DNA from: Flavobacteriales bacterium UBA7468
GTDB taxonomy: Bacteria; Bacteroidota; Bacteroidia; Flavobacteriales_D; Crocinitomicaceae
Assembly: GCA_002478565.1 (NCBI GenBank)
Contig: DLPC01000026.1
Location: forward strand, 124,001-188,000
Direction of reading: 5' to 3'
Length of the DNA stretch: 64,000 bases
The notes under the pieces were generated by a model that was given only the letters and a program-made list of their open reading frames with translations, was not told the DNA's origin and made no database searches. The position numbers were made by a program, and so were the translations under genes. Positions 32,379-41,738 of this stretch are shown here, one piece after another (the stretch's first letter is position 1; each line of letters starts with the position of its first letter).

Positions 32379-34393
32379 GGTATAATCGTATAAGTGGTTC
32401 GTCTATTTTTTTGATGTGCTGCAGCTTTCTGTGCCTCTGTGTTGAGGGCTGCAATTTCAGCATCGGATACAACGGGTTGTTTGGAACCGAAACCTTTATA
32501 GCTGATGCGGTTGGCTGCGATCCCTTCTTCAAGTAGGAATTGATAAACTGCCATTGCACGCTGTTCAGATAAGATAAGATTTTTCTGAGCATCGCCTTGG
32601 CTATCAGTATGTCCTTGAACTTCAATCTTTAAAGTAGGATTTGCTTTTAAATAGGCGGCTAAATTCAAAAGCTCAACCCTTGATTCTGGCCTTAACGTCG
32701 CCTTAGCTAAGTCAAAGAATACATTGTTGAGGACATTTTCAGCTTTAGAGTTGATTGGATTCATTGGCATATCCAAATGATAACTTTGCGCATTTTCTCG
32801 TTGCGTGAGATCAAAGTTTAATGAAAAGGGTAGATAACCCTCTTTATTCACGAAAACTGCATAGCTTTGATCTACAGGTAAGGGCAACACTATTTTACCA
32901 TCTTGTAAATCTGTTGGGCCAAAGAACACTTCTTTACCAGTGCTTAGATTGGTCAACTGAACCATTGCTTGTAGTTTTTTACCCGAAATAGCGTCGAAGG
33001 CAAGGCCCTCAAAGTAAAAAGTTTGAGTCGCTTGTAAAGCTGCGGGAAGTTCAAACCAATAGATGTCTAAACTTCCATAGCCTCCTTCTCTGTCGGAGGC
33101 AAAAAATGCGATATCACCTTGTGCTGAAACAAGCAAAGAATTTTCGTCAAATCTTGTGTTGATTGGATAGCCTAAATTGACAGGTTTAGACCATTGGCCG
33201 TTTTCATTGAGTTGGCTTACGAAAAGATCCGAACCACCAAGCCCAACATGACCCCTTGACGCGAAATAAAGCGTTTTGCCATCAGGATGTATTTGTACAG
33301 ATTCTTCATTTTGAGACGAATTGATGGTATTGGACAACCGCGTAGCCTCTGACCAAAGCCCATTACTTTGTAGTTGTGAAACATAAATATCTGAATTCGA
33401 ACGACCTTCACGGCTTCTAATGGCTCGAATAAAATAAAGTGTTTTGCCATCTGCACTCAGTGATGGTTGGGTTTCCCAATGAGAGGTGTTGACTGCACCG
33501 GGTAAGTTGATCGGATTGGTCCATTGATTGCCAATTTTTTCTGTAATAAAAAGATCACAAGATCCTTTTCCAGTCCGATTTGCACCATAATTTACGCCTG
33601 ATTGATCCGTACAGGCTACGAAAATTATTTTTTTACCATCCCCTGAAATAGTTGGGGCACCTTCATTCCAAGAAGTATTGATATTTGGAGGCATTGCTTT
33701 GGCCTCAGTCCATGAACTTGTTTTTTCATTGTATCTTGACACATAGAAATCTTCCTGCTCATCTTCAGGTTCGTTCATTGGAAGGCGCCGTGTAAAGAGT
33801 AACTGTTGGCCATCTACGGTAAGTGATGGGTAATATTCGGGCAAAATTGTATTGATTCCTTCCCCTGCATTCACTGGTTTGAATTCTACGGGCTGAGCTA
33901 TGGCTTGAATTGCGAATTCTGCACTTGCGCGTAGTTGATAGGCCTGATTGATTAAATTTTCTTTGGCATTTGGGTTTTGGATAAATCTGTTGATATTTTT
34001 CAATGCGTCCGTATATTCACCGATACTCATCTGACAAGCGGCTAAATAAAAATAGGTGCTGCCGCTGATACTGTGACTCGGGTCAATGTTAAGGGCTCTT
34101 TGATAATAGTTGGCTGCTTCGGCATAGTTGCGTTGGTAATCTAAAAATTCAGCTTTGAGTAATGCTGCTTCCCAAAAATTAGAATCTTTAGCAAGAGCTT
34201 GGTCTAACAAGGAGATGCCAGCATTGTAATTCAATGCAAAAGTTTGAGGATTCCTCAGTTCGGTGGGTGCTTTTTGGGCCTCTTCGAAAAGCTTAATAGC
34301 TTTTTTGTTTTGAGTCGAGTAGGGAAAAGGCGCTTGGGCACAAGCACTAATGGGTAGAGTAAGAAGTAATACGAATAGGAGGGAAAGCCTCAT
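32375..34393 (-). CDS. OmpA-family protein with TPR and PD40 repeats
   Basis: A 672-residue secreted protein. The signal peptide ends near residue 19 (CAQA). TPR-like helices lie at about 60-150. Four to five PD40/WD40-like blades lie at about 185-430, each with a pattern like PSLSADGKTLYFIR. A carboxypeptidase-regulatory-like domain follows at about 450-535, then a C-terminal OmpA domain (NVFFDLAKATLRPESRVELLNLA, then VEGHTDSQGDAQKN). This architecture is widespread in Bacteroidota; relatives include proteins linked to T9SS and cell-wall anchoring. It is coupled by ATGA overlaps to queE before and ubiA after. Confidence 0.9.
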   Translation of the reverse strand: MRLSLLFVLLLTLPISACAQAPFPYSTQNKKAIKLFEEAQKAPTELRNPQTFALNYNAGISLLDQALAKDSNFWEAALLKAEFLDYQRNYAEAANYYQRALNIDPSHSISGSTYFYLAACQMSIGEYTDALKNINRFIQNPNAKENLINQAYQLRASAEFAIQAIAQPVEFKPVNAGEGINTILPEYYPSLTVDGQQLLFTRRLPMNEPEDEQEDFYVSRYNEKTSSWTEAKAMPPNINTSWNEGAPTISGDGKKIIFVACTDQSGVNYGANRTGKGSCDLFITEKIGNQWTNPINLPGAVNTSHWETQPSLSADGKTLYFIRAIRSREGRSNSDIYVSQLQSNGLWSEATRLSNTINSSQNEESVQIHPDGKTLYFASRGHVGLGGSDLFVSQLNENGQWSKPVNLGYPINTRFDENSLLVSAQGDIAFFASDREGGYGSLDIYWFELPAALQATQTFYFEGLAFDAISGKKLQAMVQLTNLSTGKEVFFGPTDLQDGKIVLPLPVDQSYAVFVNKEGYLPFSLNFDLTQRENAQSYHLDMPMNPINSKAENVLNNVFFDLAKATLRPESRVELLNLAAYLKANPTLKIEVQGHTDSQGDAQKNLILSEQRAMAVYQFLLEEGIAANRISYKGFGSKQPVVSDAEIAALNTEAQKAAAHQKNRRTTYTIIP

Positions 34394-34998
34394 GGAATCT
34401 GCATATATTTATGCGATTGTAACGAGATTTTCCACTTTTTGTTGCGTTTGATGTAGTCTATGATCTGGGGCAAGAAGCGATCTTGCTTTTCCCATTCAGT
34501 TTGAAGGTATAATTTGCAATTTGGGCCAACCTTGCTAGCATGGGTTTCAGCCCATTCAAAATCCGATGGATGTGCAATGACTACTTTGAGTTCATTGGCC
34601 TTGAGATATGCCTCTGCTATGGGTTGTTTGAATTTTTTAGGCGAAAAGCAATACCAGTCAATATGACCTTTGAGCGCGTTTACACCAGCAGTTTCGAGTG
34701 CAATTTCATAACCGGCAGTTTGTAGCGCATTTGTTAATTGTGTCAAATCATGCATCGTGGGCTCACCACCGGTAATGACAACAAAATCAGTCGCGGTCTT
34801 TGACAAAGCATCCATGATTTGAGCTATGGTCATGTATTGGTCTTGACGGATATCCCAGCTTTCTTTGACGTCGCACCATACACAACCGACATCGCAACCG
34901 GCTAAACGAATAAAATACGCTGCTCTGCCAGCGTGAAAACCTTCACCTTGCAAGGTGTAAAAGTGTTCCATTACCGGGAGTTGCATCAGTTGTGACAT
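34390..34998 (-). CDS. queE: 7-carboxy-7-deazaguanine synthase (radical SAM)
   Basis: A 202-residue QueE that forms the deazaguanine core of queuosine. The radical SAM cluster motif is C35-X3-C39-X2-C42 (AGCDVGCVWCD). The substrate-site GGEPTMH is near residue 97. The N-terminus has MEHFYTLQGEGFHAGRAAYFIRL, quoted by its key TLQGEG residues. Length suits the compact type. No other queuosine gene is present in the window. It lies 17 bases after the cinA stop and overlaps the OmpA/PD40 start. Confidence 0.96.
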   Translation of the reverse strand: MSQLMQLPVMEHFYTLQGEGFHAGRAAYFIRLAGCDVGCVWCDVKESWDIRQDQYMTIAQIMDALSKTATDFVVITGGEPTMHDLTQLTNALQTAGYEIALETAGVNALKGHIDWYCFSPKKFKQPIAEAYLKANELKVVIAHPSDFEWAETHASKVGPNCKLYLQTEWEKQDRFLPQIIDYIKRNKKWKISLQSHKYMQIP

Positions 34999-35015
34999 TG
35001 CACAAAGTTAAGGAT

Positions 35016-36254
35016 TTAGTCGCAGACTAATTGGTAGCGAAGCCAATTCATGGCGCTGAGTATGGTCATGTCAAGATTGCGTTGACGGTTGTCTCCAAAG
35101 CGAAAGCTCTTGGCGATGGTACCTTTGGGCCCGCTTAAACCAATCCAAACCAACCCAACTGGTTTTTCCGGAGTACCACCTGTCGGGCCTGCAACACCAG
35201 TAGTTGACAAACAGTAGTCCACACCAAGTATTCGCTTCCCATTTGCTGCCATCTCCTTAGCAACTTCTTCGCTCACTGCACCGTATTGTTGAAGTGCTGA
35301 CAAGGAAACTTCTGCGATGCGATGTTTCAATTCATTAGAATAGGTAAGCAGTGCACCTTGATAATAGGCTGAAGCGCCGGCAACAGAGGCAATAGTATTT
35401 GCTAGGAGCCCGGCTGTACAACTTTCTACGGTTCCAATGCTTGCATTTCTTTGTAATAACAATGTTCCGAGTACGCCGGCGAGTGTTTGCTCTTCCTCAC
35501 CAAAAATAGCCTCAGGGAGGCGATCTTGTAGTTCTTGAAAAAAGGATAAAATCAGTGGTTCTTCTTCTTTTCCTTTAAAGGAGGTGAGTCTGAGTTTGAC
35601 CAAGCCAGGTGAAGGGAGGTAGGCCAAGCTGAGCTCTGCTTCACGGACGCGGTCTTCCCAATCTTTAATTTGTTCAGCAAGGAAGGATTCACCGATACCT
35701 TGCGTAAGGATAGTTTTGTGAAAAAGAGCGCTTTTCCCGAAGCGTTGTTCGATAAGCGGAAACGCTTCTTCGGTCATGATGGTTTTCATTTCATAGGGTA
35801 CGCCTGGCAATGAAATGTAGATGACTTCTGCTTTTTCAAACCACATACCTGCTGCTGTGCCTCGTCTGTTTTTGAGGATTTTTGCACAGGTTGGGAGTGC
35901 AGCTTGTTGAACGTTGACATCCAACATGGGTTTGTTTCTGCTCTCAAAAAATGCTTCAATTTGCGCTAACGTGGCTTCGTGAATGGCTAATTCACAATTG
36001 AAATAAGCTGCAAGGGTGTGTTTGGTGAGGTCATCTTTGGTAGGGCCAAGGCCTCCGGTGATGATGACACAGTTGGTAGTTGGTAAAAGCGTGTTGAGCG
36101 CGGTAATTATCTGTTGTGGGTCATCGGCAATAGAGAGTGCTCTAGAGATCTGATAGCCTCTTGAGCTGAATTCTTGTCCTAACCAAGCAGCATTGGTATT
36201 AATAGTTTGTCCAATGAGCAGTTCGTCACCAATTGCAATGATTTCAACCTTCAT
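35016..36254 (-). CDS. cinA: CinA-like protein (competence/damage-inducible, NMN deamidase)
   Basis: A 412-residue full-length CinA. The N-terminal MoaB-like domain has IAIGDELLIGQTINTNAAWL (about 6-25) and GGLGPTKDD (about 67-75). The C-terminal nicotinamide-mononucleotide deamidase domain has ESCTAGLLANTIASVAGAS (about 277-295) with the catalytic serine, and STTGVAGPTGGTPEKPVGLVW. Both domains are intact. It overlaps the rlmD-like gene by 11 bases. The role in NAD recycling is by family. Confidence 0.96.
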   Translation of the reverse strand: MKVEIIAIGDELLIGQTINTNAAWLGQEFSSRGYQISRALSIADDPQQIITALNTLLPTTNCVIITGGLGPTKDDLTKHTLAAYFNCELAIHEATLAQIEAFFESRNKPMLDVNVQQAALPTCAKILKNRRGTAAGMWFEKAEVIYISLPGVPYEMKTIMTEEAFPLIEQRFGKSALFHKTILTQGIGESFLAEQIKDWEDRVREAELSLAYLPSPGLVKLRLTSFKGKEEEPLILSFFQELQDRLPEAIFGEEEQTLAGVLGTLLLQRNASIGTVESCTAGLLANTIASVAGASAYYQGALLTYSNELKHRIAEVSLSALQQYGAVSEEVAKEMAANGKRILGVDYCLSTTGVAGPTGGTPEKPVGLVWIGLSGPKGTIAKSFRFGDNRQRNLDMTILSAMNWLRYQLVCD

Positions 36255-37680
36255 GCTTCACAAATTTGGCAATAGATTCTATGTGTCCTGTATGCGGAAA
36301 TTGATCAGCCAAAGCATATTTTTCAAGTTGGTAGCCTGCCATTGCAAGCGTGTTGGCATCTCTGGCTTGTGTTGCCGGATTACAACTGATGTAAACTATG
36401 GTTTCTGCCCCAAGTGCGAGCACTTTTTGTAAAGTTTTTGGTGCTATTCCAGCTCTTGGAGGGTCTAGCATGATGCGCTTGATTTTTCCTTGAAAAGCTG
36501 GGTACTCTTTTAGGAATTTTCCGACATCGGCCGCAAAAAACTCTACGCTTTGAATGTGATTTTTCAAGGCGTTTTCTTTGGCATCAGCTATGGCTTTCTC
36601 GACGATGTCTACCCCAATAATGCGGACATTCGGATTGCGTTTTGCCATGAGCTGTGCAATGGTACCCGTGCCACAAAATAAATCCATGGCGATATCTCCA
36701 TCCTCAAAGGGTTCGTCAAATAAATAATCAAGAGCTTTTGCATACAATAATTCTGCACAAGCAGGATTCGTTTGAAAGAAGCTTTCCATCGAAATTTGAA
36801 AGCGTAAACCAGATAATTCTTCTTCTATGACAGCAGCACCATACAAGAGGGTAGAGGATCCATTTTCAATTTTGGCGCGATCTGCGACGTTGTCGTTTAT
36901 GGTATGCCATAGACCTGCAATACGCCCCGGATGTAACGCGACCAGAAAAGCTGTAAATGCTTTTAAATCAAATGATTCGAGGCCTTCAGATGAGGTTACG
37001 AGGTTGATTAGCAATTCATCTTTTAAAAACGATTTTCTAACAACAATATGCCTAAAAAAACCTTTTTTTTGTGGTGGATGCCAAGCTGGCAATTTGGTTT
37101 GTTTGAGGTAAAGGCGCAACTCTTTGAGTTTGGATTCCCAGTCTTCGTCAAATAGACCGCTAGGTTTGTTGAGGCTTTCTACCTTCCACCATGTTCCTCT
37201 TCTTTTAAAGCCGAGTGCAAAAGCGTCGTCGAGTTCTTCCCCGGTTTCAAGATCATGCTCGATACAAGAAAAACTGTATTCCATCTTGTTTCTGTAATGA
37301 TAATGTGCCGGAGACGAAATAAAAACATCAAATTTTTCAGGGCTATCTCTAAGGCCGCTCAGACGAGCAAATGTTTCTAAGGTGCTTTCTTGCTTGTATT
37401 TTTCCTGAATGGCAACAGGAACATGAATGTAGGGCCCACCCGATATTTCTTGAAAGAGATTACTTTGTTCATCTGCTGAGCGCTCAATGACTTCGAGTAA
37501 TTTAGCTTCGGCAAAATTCTTGCGTTTGGTTTCTATTTTTGCTCGAACGGTTTGTCCTGGGAAAGCGTTGTCGACAAAAATGGTAAAGTGTTGGTCATTC
37601 TCTTGCAATCTTGCAATGCCTCTTCCACCAAATGCGTAGGCAGTGATGAGAAGGGTGAGTTCTTGTCCACGATGAATCAT
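36244..37680 (-). CDS. rlmD: 23S rRNA (uracil-5)-methyltransferase, RumA/RlmD type
   Basis: A 478-residue class I methyltransferase of the RumA/TrmA family. An N-terminal TRAM domain (GRGIARLQENDQHFTIFVDNAFPGQTVRAKI, key residues G19-R20-G21 to D37) is followed by the SAM motif MDLFCGTGTIAQLMA (about 333-347). The catalytic LDPPRAGI and SCNPATQARD motifs carry the nucleophile cysteine near residue 440. I see no cysteine-rich Fe-S motif at the N-terminus as in E. coli RumA. The rRNA position (U1939 or U747) cannot be settled. It overlaps lpxA by four bases. Confidence 0.9.
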   Translation of the reverse strand: MIHRGQELTLLITAYAFGGRGIARLQENDQHFTIFVDNAFPGQTVRAKIETKRKNFAEAKLLEVIERSADEQSNLFQEISGGPYIHVPVAIQEKYKQESTLETFARLSGLRDSPEKFDVFISSPAHYHYRNKMEYSFSCIEHDLETGEELDDAFALGFKRRGTWWKVESLNKPSGLFDEDWESKLKELRLYLKQTKLPAWHPPQKKGFFRHIVVRKSFLKDELLINLVTSSEGLESFDLKAFTAFLVALHPGRIAGLWHTINDNVADRAKIENGSSTLLYGAAVIEEELSGLRFQISMESFFQTNPACAELLYAKALDYLFDEPFEDGDIAMDLFCGTGTIAQLMAKRNPNVRIIGVDIVEKAIADAKENALKNHIQSVEFFAADVGKFLKEYPAFQGKIKRIMLDPPRAGIAPKTLQKVLALGAETIVYISCNPATQARDANTLAMAGYQLEKYALADQFPHTGHIESIAKFVKHEG

Positions 37681-38450
37681 ATCATGCCGCGAATAACGCC
37701 GTTTTCTGAGTTTTGAATAAATTGGGTGATTTCTGTCAGGAGTGCTGATGAAGACGCAGTTTCTAAAGCTTTCATGCCTTTTGAAATATTACTGTTTTGA
37801 ACATACAATACGCGGTATATATCTTCGATTTCTCTGACTTGTTCTTCGGTAAATCCGCGACGGCGCAAACCAACTGAATTGACACCCGCAAAGGCTAAAG
37901 GTTCTCTGGCCGCTTTGACATAAGGAGGAACATCTTTTCTAATTAAGGAAGCACCGCCTATAAAGGCGTGTTTGCCAATGTGCACAAATTGTTGCGCAGC
38001 AGCTTTGCCTTCAAGGATGGCCCAGTCGTCAATGATTACGTGACCAGATAATCCTGTATAGCTTGCCAAGATAACGTTGTTACCGATTTGGCAGTCGTGA
38101 GCGACGTGCACGTAGGTCATGAGCAGACAGTTATCACCGATACTGGTTTTGAGTTTATCGTTGGTGCCACGATGTATAGTCACGCACTCGCGTATTTTGG
38201 TATGATTGCCAATTTCTACGGTAGTGTATTCGTTGCTGAATTTGAGGTCTTGCGGAATAACACCTACTGAGGCTCCTGGAAAAACGTCGCAATCTTCGCC
38301 TATGCGTGTGCCGGGATAAATTACCGCATTGGAGTGGATATGACAACCATTGCCGATGATCACATCTTCGTGAATGACAGCAAAAGGATCAATTCGGACG
38401 TTTTGGCCTATTTGTGCATCCTTGGAAATCGAAGCTAGATTTGAAATCAT
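37677..38450 (-). CDS. lpxA: UDP-N-acetylglucosamine acyltransferase
   Basis: A 257-residue LpxA, the first enzyme of lipid A synthesis. It is a left-handed parallel beta-helix with hexapeptide repeats throughout the first 190 residues. The active-site histidine region LMTYVHVAHDCQIGNNV (about 110-126) and GLNSVGLRRRGF-like segment (here GVNSVGLRRRGF, about 189-200) are diagnostic. Its first codons overlap the end of the LpxC-FabZ gene by four bases. With the next two genes it makes up a conserved Bacteroidota lpxD-lpxC/fabZ-lpxA block. Confidence 0.97.
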   Translation of the reverse strand: MISNLASISKDAQIGQNVRIDPFAVIHEDVIIGNGCHIHSNAVIYPGTRIGEDCDVFPGASVGVIPQDLKFSNEYTTVEIGNHTKIRECVTIHRGTNDKLKTSIGDNCLLMTYVHVAHDCQIGNNVILASYTGLSGHVIIDDWAILEGKAAAQQFVHIGKHAFIGGASLIRKDVPPYVKAAREPLAFAGVNSVGLRRRGFTEEQVREIEDIYRVLYVQNSNISKGMKALETASSSALLTEITQFIQNSENGVIRGMI

Positions 38451-39850
38451 GCTGTTTTGTCTTTGATGATTTGTGCCAACATACTGGCTTCAGAAACTAC
38501 CTTTCCATTGACATAAGCGGTTCCGCTCATTTCAACCAAACCTCTGCGGATTGGAGATGTAAGGACCAATTCGAATACGACGGTATCACCAGGAACTACT
38601 TTTTGTTTGAAGCGCACGTTGTCGATCTTCATGAAGTAAGTGGAATAGAGGTGTGGATCTTCAACTTGAGAAAGCGCATAAATACCACCGACTTGTGCCA
38701 TTGCTTCTATTTGTAAAACACCCGGAAATACTGGGTTGCCAGGAAAGTGACCTGTAAAAATGGGCTCGTTCATGGTGATGTTTTTCACACCAACGATTGA
38801 TTCAGGATGAATTTCTAAGATTTTATCTACCATCAAGAATGGGTAGCGATGCGGGAGCATGCGCTCGATATCTTGTGTAGTGTAGAGTGGTTCTTTTTCG
38901 AGGTCGAACACCCTGCCTTTTTGTTGTTGCTTTTTAATTTGCTCTTTGAGCACTTTGGCAAAACGCACGTTGCCTGAGTGTCCGGGGCGTGCAGCAAGAA
39001 TATGTGCTTTGATTGGCTTGCCAACCAAGGCGAGGTCTCCGATGATGTCGAGGAGTTTGTGTCTGGCTGGCTCATTTTCGCATTGCAATTTGCTGCTATT
39101 GAGTACACCAATGCCATCGAGATTTACTTGCAGTTTTTCTTTACCAAGGAGGTCTGCGAGTTCGTCGAGTTCTGTTTGTTGGACGTCAGCGCGATCAACA
39201 AGAACGATGGCGTTATCGAGGTCTCCGCCTTTAATGAGGTTGTTTTTTGCTAAAATTTCGAGTTCTCGGAGAAAAACAAAAGTGCGGCAGTGTGCAATTT
39301 CTTTATTGAATTCGCCGATGTGGTACATGCTTGCATGTTGTGTCCCGAGTACTGGAGATTTGTAATCGACCATGACCGTAACGCGGTAGTTTATATCGGG
39401 AATGGCTAAAAATTCAATCCCTTTTTCGGTGTCTTCCCAAGGGATATTTTCAGTGAGTTCAAAGTACTCGCGATCGGCATCTTGTTCTTCGTAACCAACA
39501 GCTTCAATGCCTTGCACAAATAGCAATGCGCTGCCATCCATGATAGGAATTTCAGGGCCATCGAGTTGAATAAGCGCGTTGTCAACTTGACAGCCATAAA
39601 GTGCTGCAAGCACATGTTCTGTTGTATACACTCTTGCACCATTTGCTTCAAGTGTGGTTCCGCGGTCAGTGGCAACCACTAAATCGGCGTCGGCTTTGAT
39701 AATTGGCTGATTTTCAAGATCGATTCGTTGGAATTTATAGCCGTGATTGGCTGGCGCGGGTAAAATTTCGAGGCGAACCTTTTCTCCTGTATGGAGGCCA
39801 ACACCTTCAAAAACGATGCTTTGTTTGAGTGTTCGTTGTTTTTCTGTCAT
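38447..39850 (-). CDS. lpxC-fabZ: Bifunctional LpxC-FabZ fusion
   Basis: A 467-residue fusion typical of Bacteroidota. Residues 1-310 are LpxC, the zinc deacetylase of lipid A synthesis; the zinc ligands H79, H264 and D268 and the catalytic H291 (PGHSGN) are in place. Residues 320-467 are FabZ, the 3-hydroxyacyl-ACP dehydratase, with H334 (HRYPFLMVD) and E382 (FPGVLQIEAMAQ). The fusion ties lipid A deacetylation to acyl-chain supply. It lies two bases after lpxD and overlaps lpxA. Confidence 0.98.
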   Translation of the reverse strand: MTEKQRTLKQSIVFEGVGLHTGEKVRLEILPAPANHGYKFQRIDLENQPIIKADADLVVATDRGTTLEANGARVYTTEHVLAALYGCQVDNALIQLDGPEIPIMDGSALLFVQGIEAVGYEEQDADREYFELTENIPWEDTEKGIEFLAIPDINYRVTVMVDYKSPVLGTQHASMYHIGEFNKEIAHCRTFVFLRELEILAKNNLIKGGDLDNAIVLVDRADVQQTELDELADLLGKEKLQVNLDGIGVLNSSKLQCENEPARHKLLDIIGDLALVGKPIKAHILAARPGHSGNVRFAKVLKEQIKKQQQKGRVFDLEKEPLYTTQDIERMLPHRYPFLMVDKILEIHPESIVGVKNITMNEPIFTGHFPGNPVFPGVLQIEAMAQVGGIYALSQVEDPHLYSTYFMKIDNVRFKQKVVPGDTVVFELVLTSPIRRGLVEMSGTAYVNGKVVSEASMLAQIIKDKTA

Positions 39851-39852
39851 GC

Positions 39853-40896
39853 TTATTTGTTTTTGAGCAGATCGTTGAGTTTGTTTTCGAGCTCAAATAT
39901 TTTTTGGATCAGGCCGGGTAGTTTCCGAAATCCAATGTGTGAGCGTTTGTAGTCGTTGATTGGAATGGCAGGTGTTCCCATAAGGGTGTCTGCTTTTTTC
40001 ACGGTGGAAGGAATTCCAGATTGGGCCACAATTTTGGTGTGATCTGCCACGCTGAGGTGACCCGCAATGCCTGTTTGACCACCGATCATGACGTGCTTGC
40101 CAATCTTGGCAGACCCCGCAATACCAACTTGAGCTGCCATTGCTGTGTGCTGATCGACGTCGACGTTGTGTGCGATTTGACAAAGGTTATCCATCTTGAC
40201 TCCTTTGCGGATATATGTTGAGCCCATAGTGGCACGATCAATTGTGCTATTCGCACCAATTTCGACGTTATCTTCAATGACGACATTGCCGATTTGAGGT
40301 ATTTTGCTGTAAACTCCGTTTTCGTCTGGGGCAAATCCAAAGCCGTCTGAACCAATAACTGTTCCGGCATGTATGATGCAGTTTTGACCAATTTGACAAT
40401 CATGATAGACGCTCACGTTTGCATAAAGGCAAGTGTTTTCGCCGATCTTGACGTTGTCTTGGAGGACAACATTGGGATAAATCTGGGCGTTGTCGGCAAC
40501 CACCACATTTTTTCCAATGTATGCAAATGCACCGATGTAAACATTACTACCAATTTGTGCGCTAGGGTCGATGTAGCATGGTTGCTCAATGACGGGCTCT
40601 TTGCGATTCATGCTGTTGTAGAGCTCTAGCAATTTCGCAAAGCATGCATAGGCATCTTGTACTTTGATAAGAGTAAGCGTTTTGGGGAGTGCTTTAGCAG
40701 CTTCAAAAGTTTGATTAACGATGCAAATGCTTGATTGCGTTGTGTAGATATAGGATTCGTATTTTGGGTTGGAAAGGAAACTGAGTGCGCCGGGTTGACC
40801 TTCTTCGATTTTAGCAAGAGCACTAACAGCAACAGCAGGATTGCCTATGACTTCTCCATTTAGTATACCAGCAATCTGCTCTGCAGTAAATTCCAT
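39853..40896 (-). CDS. lpxD: UDP-3-O-(3-hydroxymyristoyl)glucosamine N-acyltransferase
   Basis: A 347-residue LpxD, the third lipid A enzyme. An N-terminal uridine-binding domain (GALSFLSNPKYESYIYTTQSS, key residues SNPKY) is followed by a long hexapeptide-repeat helix. The active-site region IPQIGNVVIEDNVEIGANSTIDR is near 195-217 and the HNVDVDQHT histidine follows at about 237. The C-terminal helix (LPGLIQKIFELENKLNDLL) is usual. It opens the lpx block and probably lies directly behind its promoter. Confidence 0.97.
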   Translation of the reverse strand: MEFTAEQIAGILNGEVIGNPAVAVSALAKIEEGQPGALSFLSNPKYESYIYTTQSSICIVNQTFEAAKALPKTLTLIKVQDAYACFAKLLELYNSMNRKEPVIEQPCYIDPSAQIGSNVYIGAFAYIGKNVVVADNAQIYPNVVLQDNVKIGENTCLYANVSVYHDCQIGQNCIIHAGTVIGSDGFGFAPDENGVYSKIPQIGNVVIEDNVEIGANSTIDRATMGSTYIRKGVKMDNLCQIAHNVDVDQHTAMAAQVGIAGSAKIGKHVMIGGQTGIAGHLSVADHTKIVAQSGIPSTVKKADTLMGTPAIPINDYKRSHIGFRKLPGLIQKIFELENKLNDLLKNK

Positions 40897-40900
40897 ATAT

Positions 40901-40908
40901 CAAAGATA
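40901..40908 (-). promoter_or_regulatory. -7 box of the lpxD-led operon
   Basis: TATCTTTG on the minus strand fits TAnnTTTG and ends four bases before the lpxD ATG. The nearest TTG is only 13 bases further upstream, so the -33 element is not canonical. A leaderless mRNA would result. Confidence 0.45.
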
Positions 40909-40998
40909 GAAAATCAATTGGCAAGCACTGCGTCGTTCGGGCGAACTTTTGAACAATTTTTAGGGAAAAGCTGTGAATTATACTGCTTTGAACAACGC

Positions 40999-41703
40999 TT
41001 ATTCGAGGTCGATGACCTTGATTTTATCTTTATACCAAATGCAGTAGACGTTTTGAAGTCTTGTCTTAATAAAATCATGACCATTTGCTGCAACTTTAAT
41101 TTGAAACGCCAATAAAGGTTTGGGTGTGGCCTTAAGATTGGATTTTAAATAAGAAAATTGAGCTTTTTGCAGTATTACGTTTAGTTGTTCGTTGTTGGCG
41201 ATGCCGATACTTGCAAATTCTTCTTGAAGGGCACGGTTTTCTGGCAGGTAGAACAAGTTTTGTTGCTTGGGGGTGTAGATGATTGTCCCAAAACTTGCAT
41301 GCTGTTTGGACTTGACGAAAGTTTGCCAATTTTTTGGAGTTGCAATCAGTTCTACAAGTGCGCTTTCATCGGTCATGCGCGCAAGCAGCGGAATGGTATT
41401 CCCATCTTTATTTTCAATGGAAAGCTGATAGATTTTGTGATTTCCGTGACGCTTACTTTCTGTAAAAGCAACAGAAGCATCTTGAATAGCTTCGTAGAAG
41501 CTTTTTTGAGTAAAATGCTGTGTTTGGAAGAATTGCTGCTGAGCATTGGTTTCCATCACCCAGATACGGGCATTCATAGCTTCTTTGACACGATTAGAAG
41601 GCATCCAGCTGCAGCCGCGTGTATTGAAAAATCCGAAAGTGAGGATCAGGCCAATACCAAAGCCAATCCCATAATATTTCAAGCGTCTCCAGAAAGATTC
41701 CAT
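40999..41703 (-). CDS. Membrane-anchored protein of unknown function (234 residues)
   Basis: I do not recognise a domain. Residues 10-27 are a single membrane helix (YYGIGFGIGLILTFGFF) followed by a short GCSWMPSNRVKEAMNA motif (about 30-45). The rest is soluble and probably outside the inner membrane, with alternating beta strands and helices and the text pattern of a mixed-fold domain (IPLLARMTDESALVELIATP). The Cys-Ser-Trp sequence right after the membrane helix is striking but does not form a lipobox. A terminator lies directly upstream of its ATG. Conserved in outline but of unknown role. Confidence 0.8.
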   Translation of the reverse strand: MESFWRRLKYYGIGFGIGLILTFGFFNTRGCSWMPSNRVKEAMNARIWVMETNAQQQFFQTQHFTQKSFYEAIQDASVAFTESKRHGNHKIYQLSIENKDGNTIPLLARMTDESALVELIATPKNWQTFVKSKQHASFGTIIYTPKQQNLFYLPENRALQEEFASIGIANNEQLNVILQKAQFSYLKSNLKATPKPLLAFQIKVAANGHDFIKTRLQNVYCIWYKDKIKVIDLE

Positions 41704-41708
41704 GGCAT

Positions 41709-41732
41709 AAAAAAAGGGAGCGAACTCCCTTT
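41709..41732 (-). terminator. Terminator of trxA, next to the following start codon
   Basis: On the minus strand: AAAGGGAG, loop TTCG, CTCCCTTT, then four more T. It ends five bases before the ATG of the next gene (41703), so that gene must be read by read-through or from a promoter inside trxA. The UUCG loop makes the hairpin especially stable. Confidence 0.9.
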
Positions 41733-41738
41733 AAAATT

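Noticed and set aside
38946..39365. Long plus-strand frame inside LpxC-FabZ
   Set aside because: Serine- and arginine-rich shadow of a certain gene on the other strand; no signal of its own.
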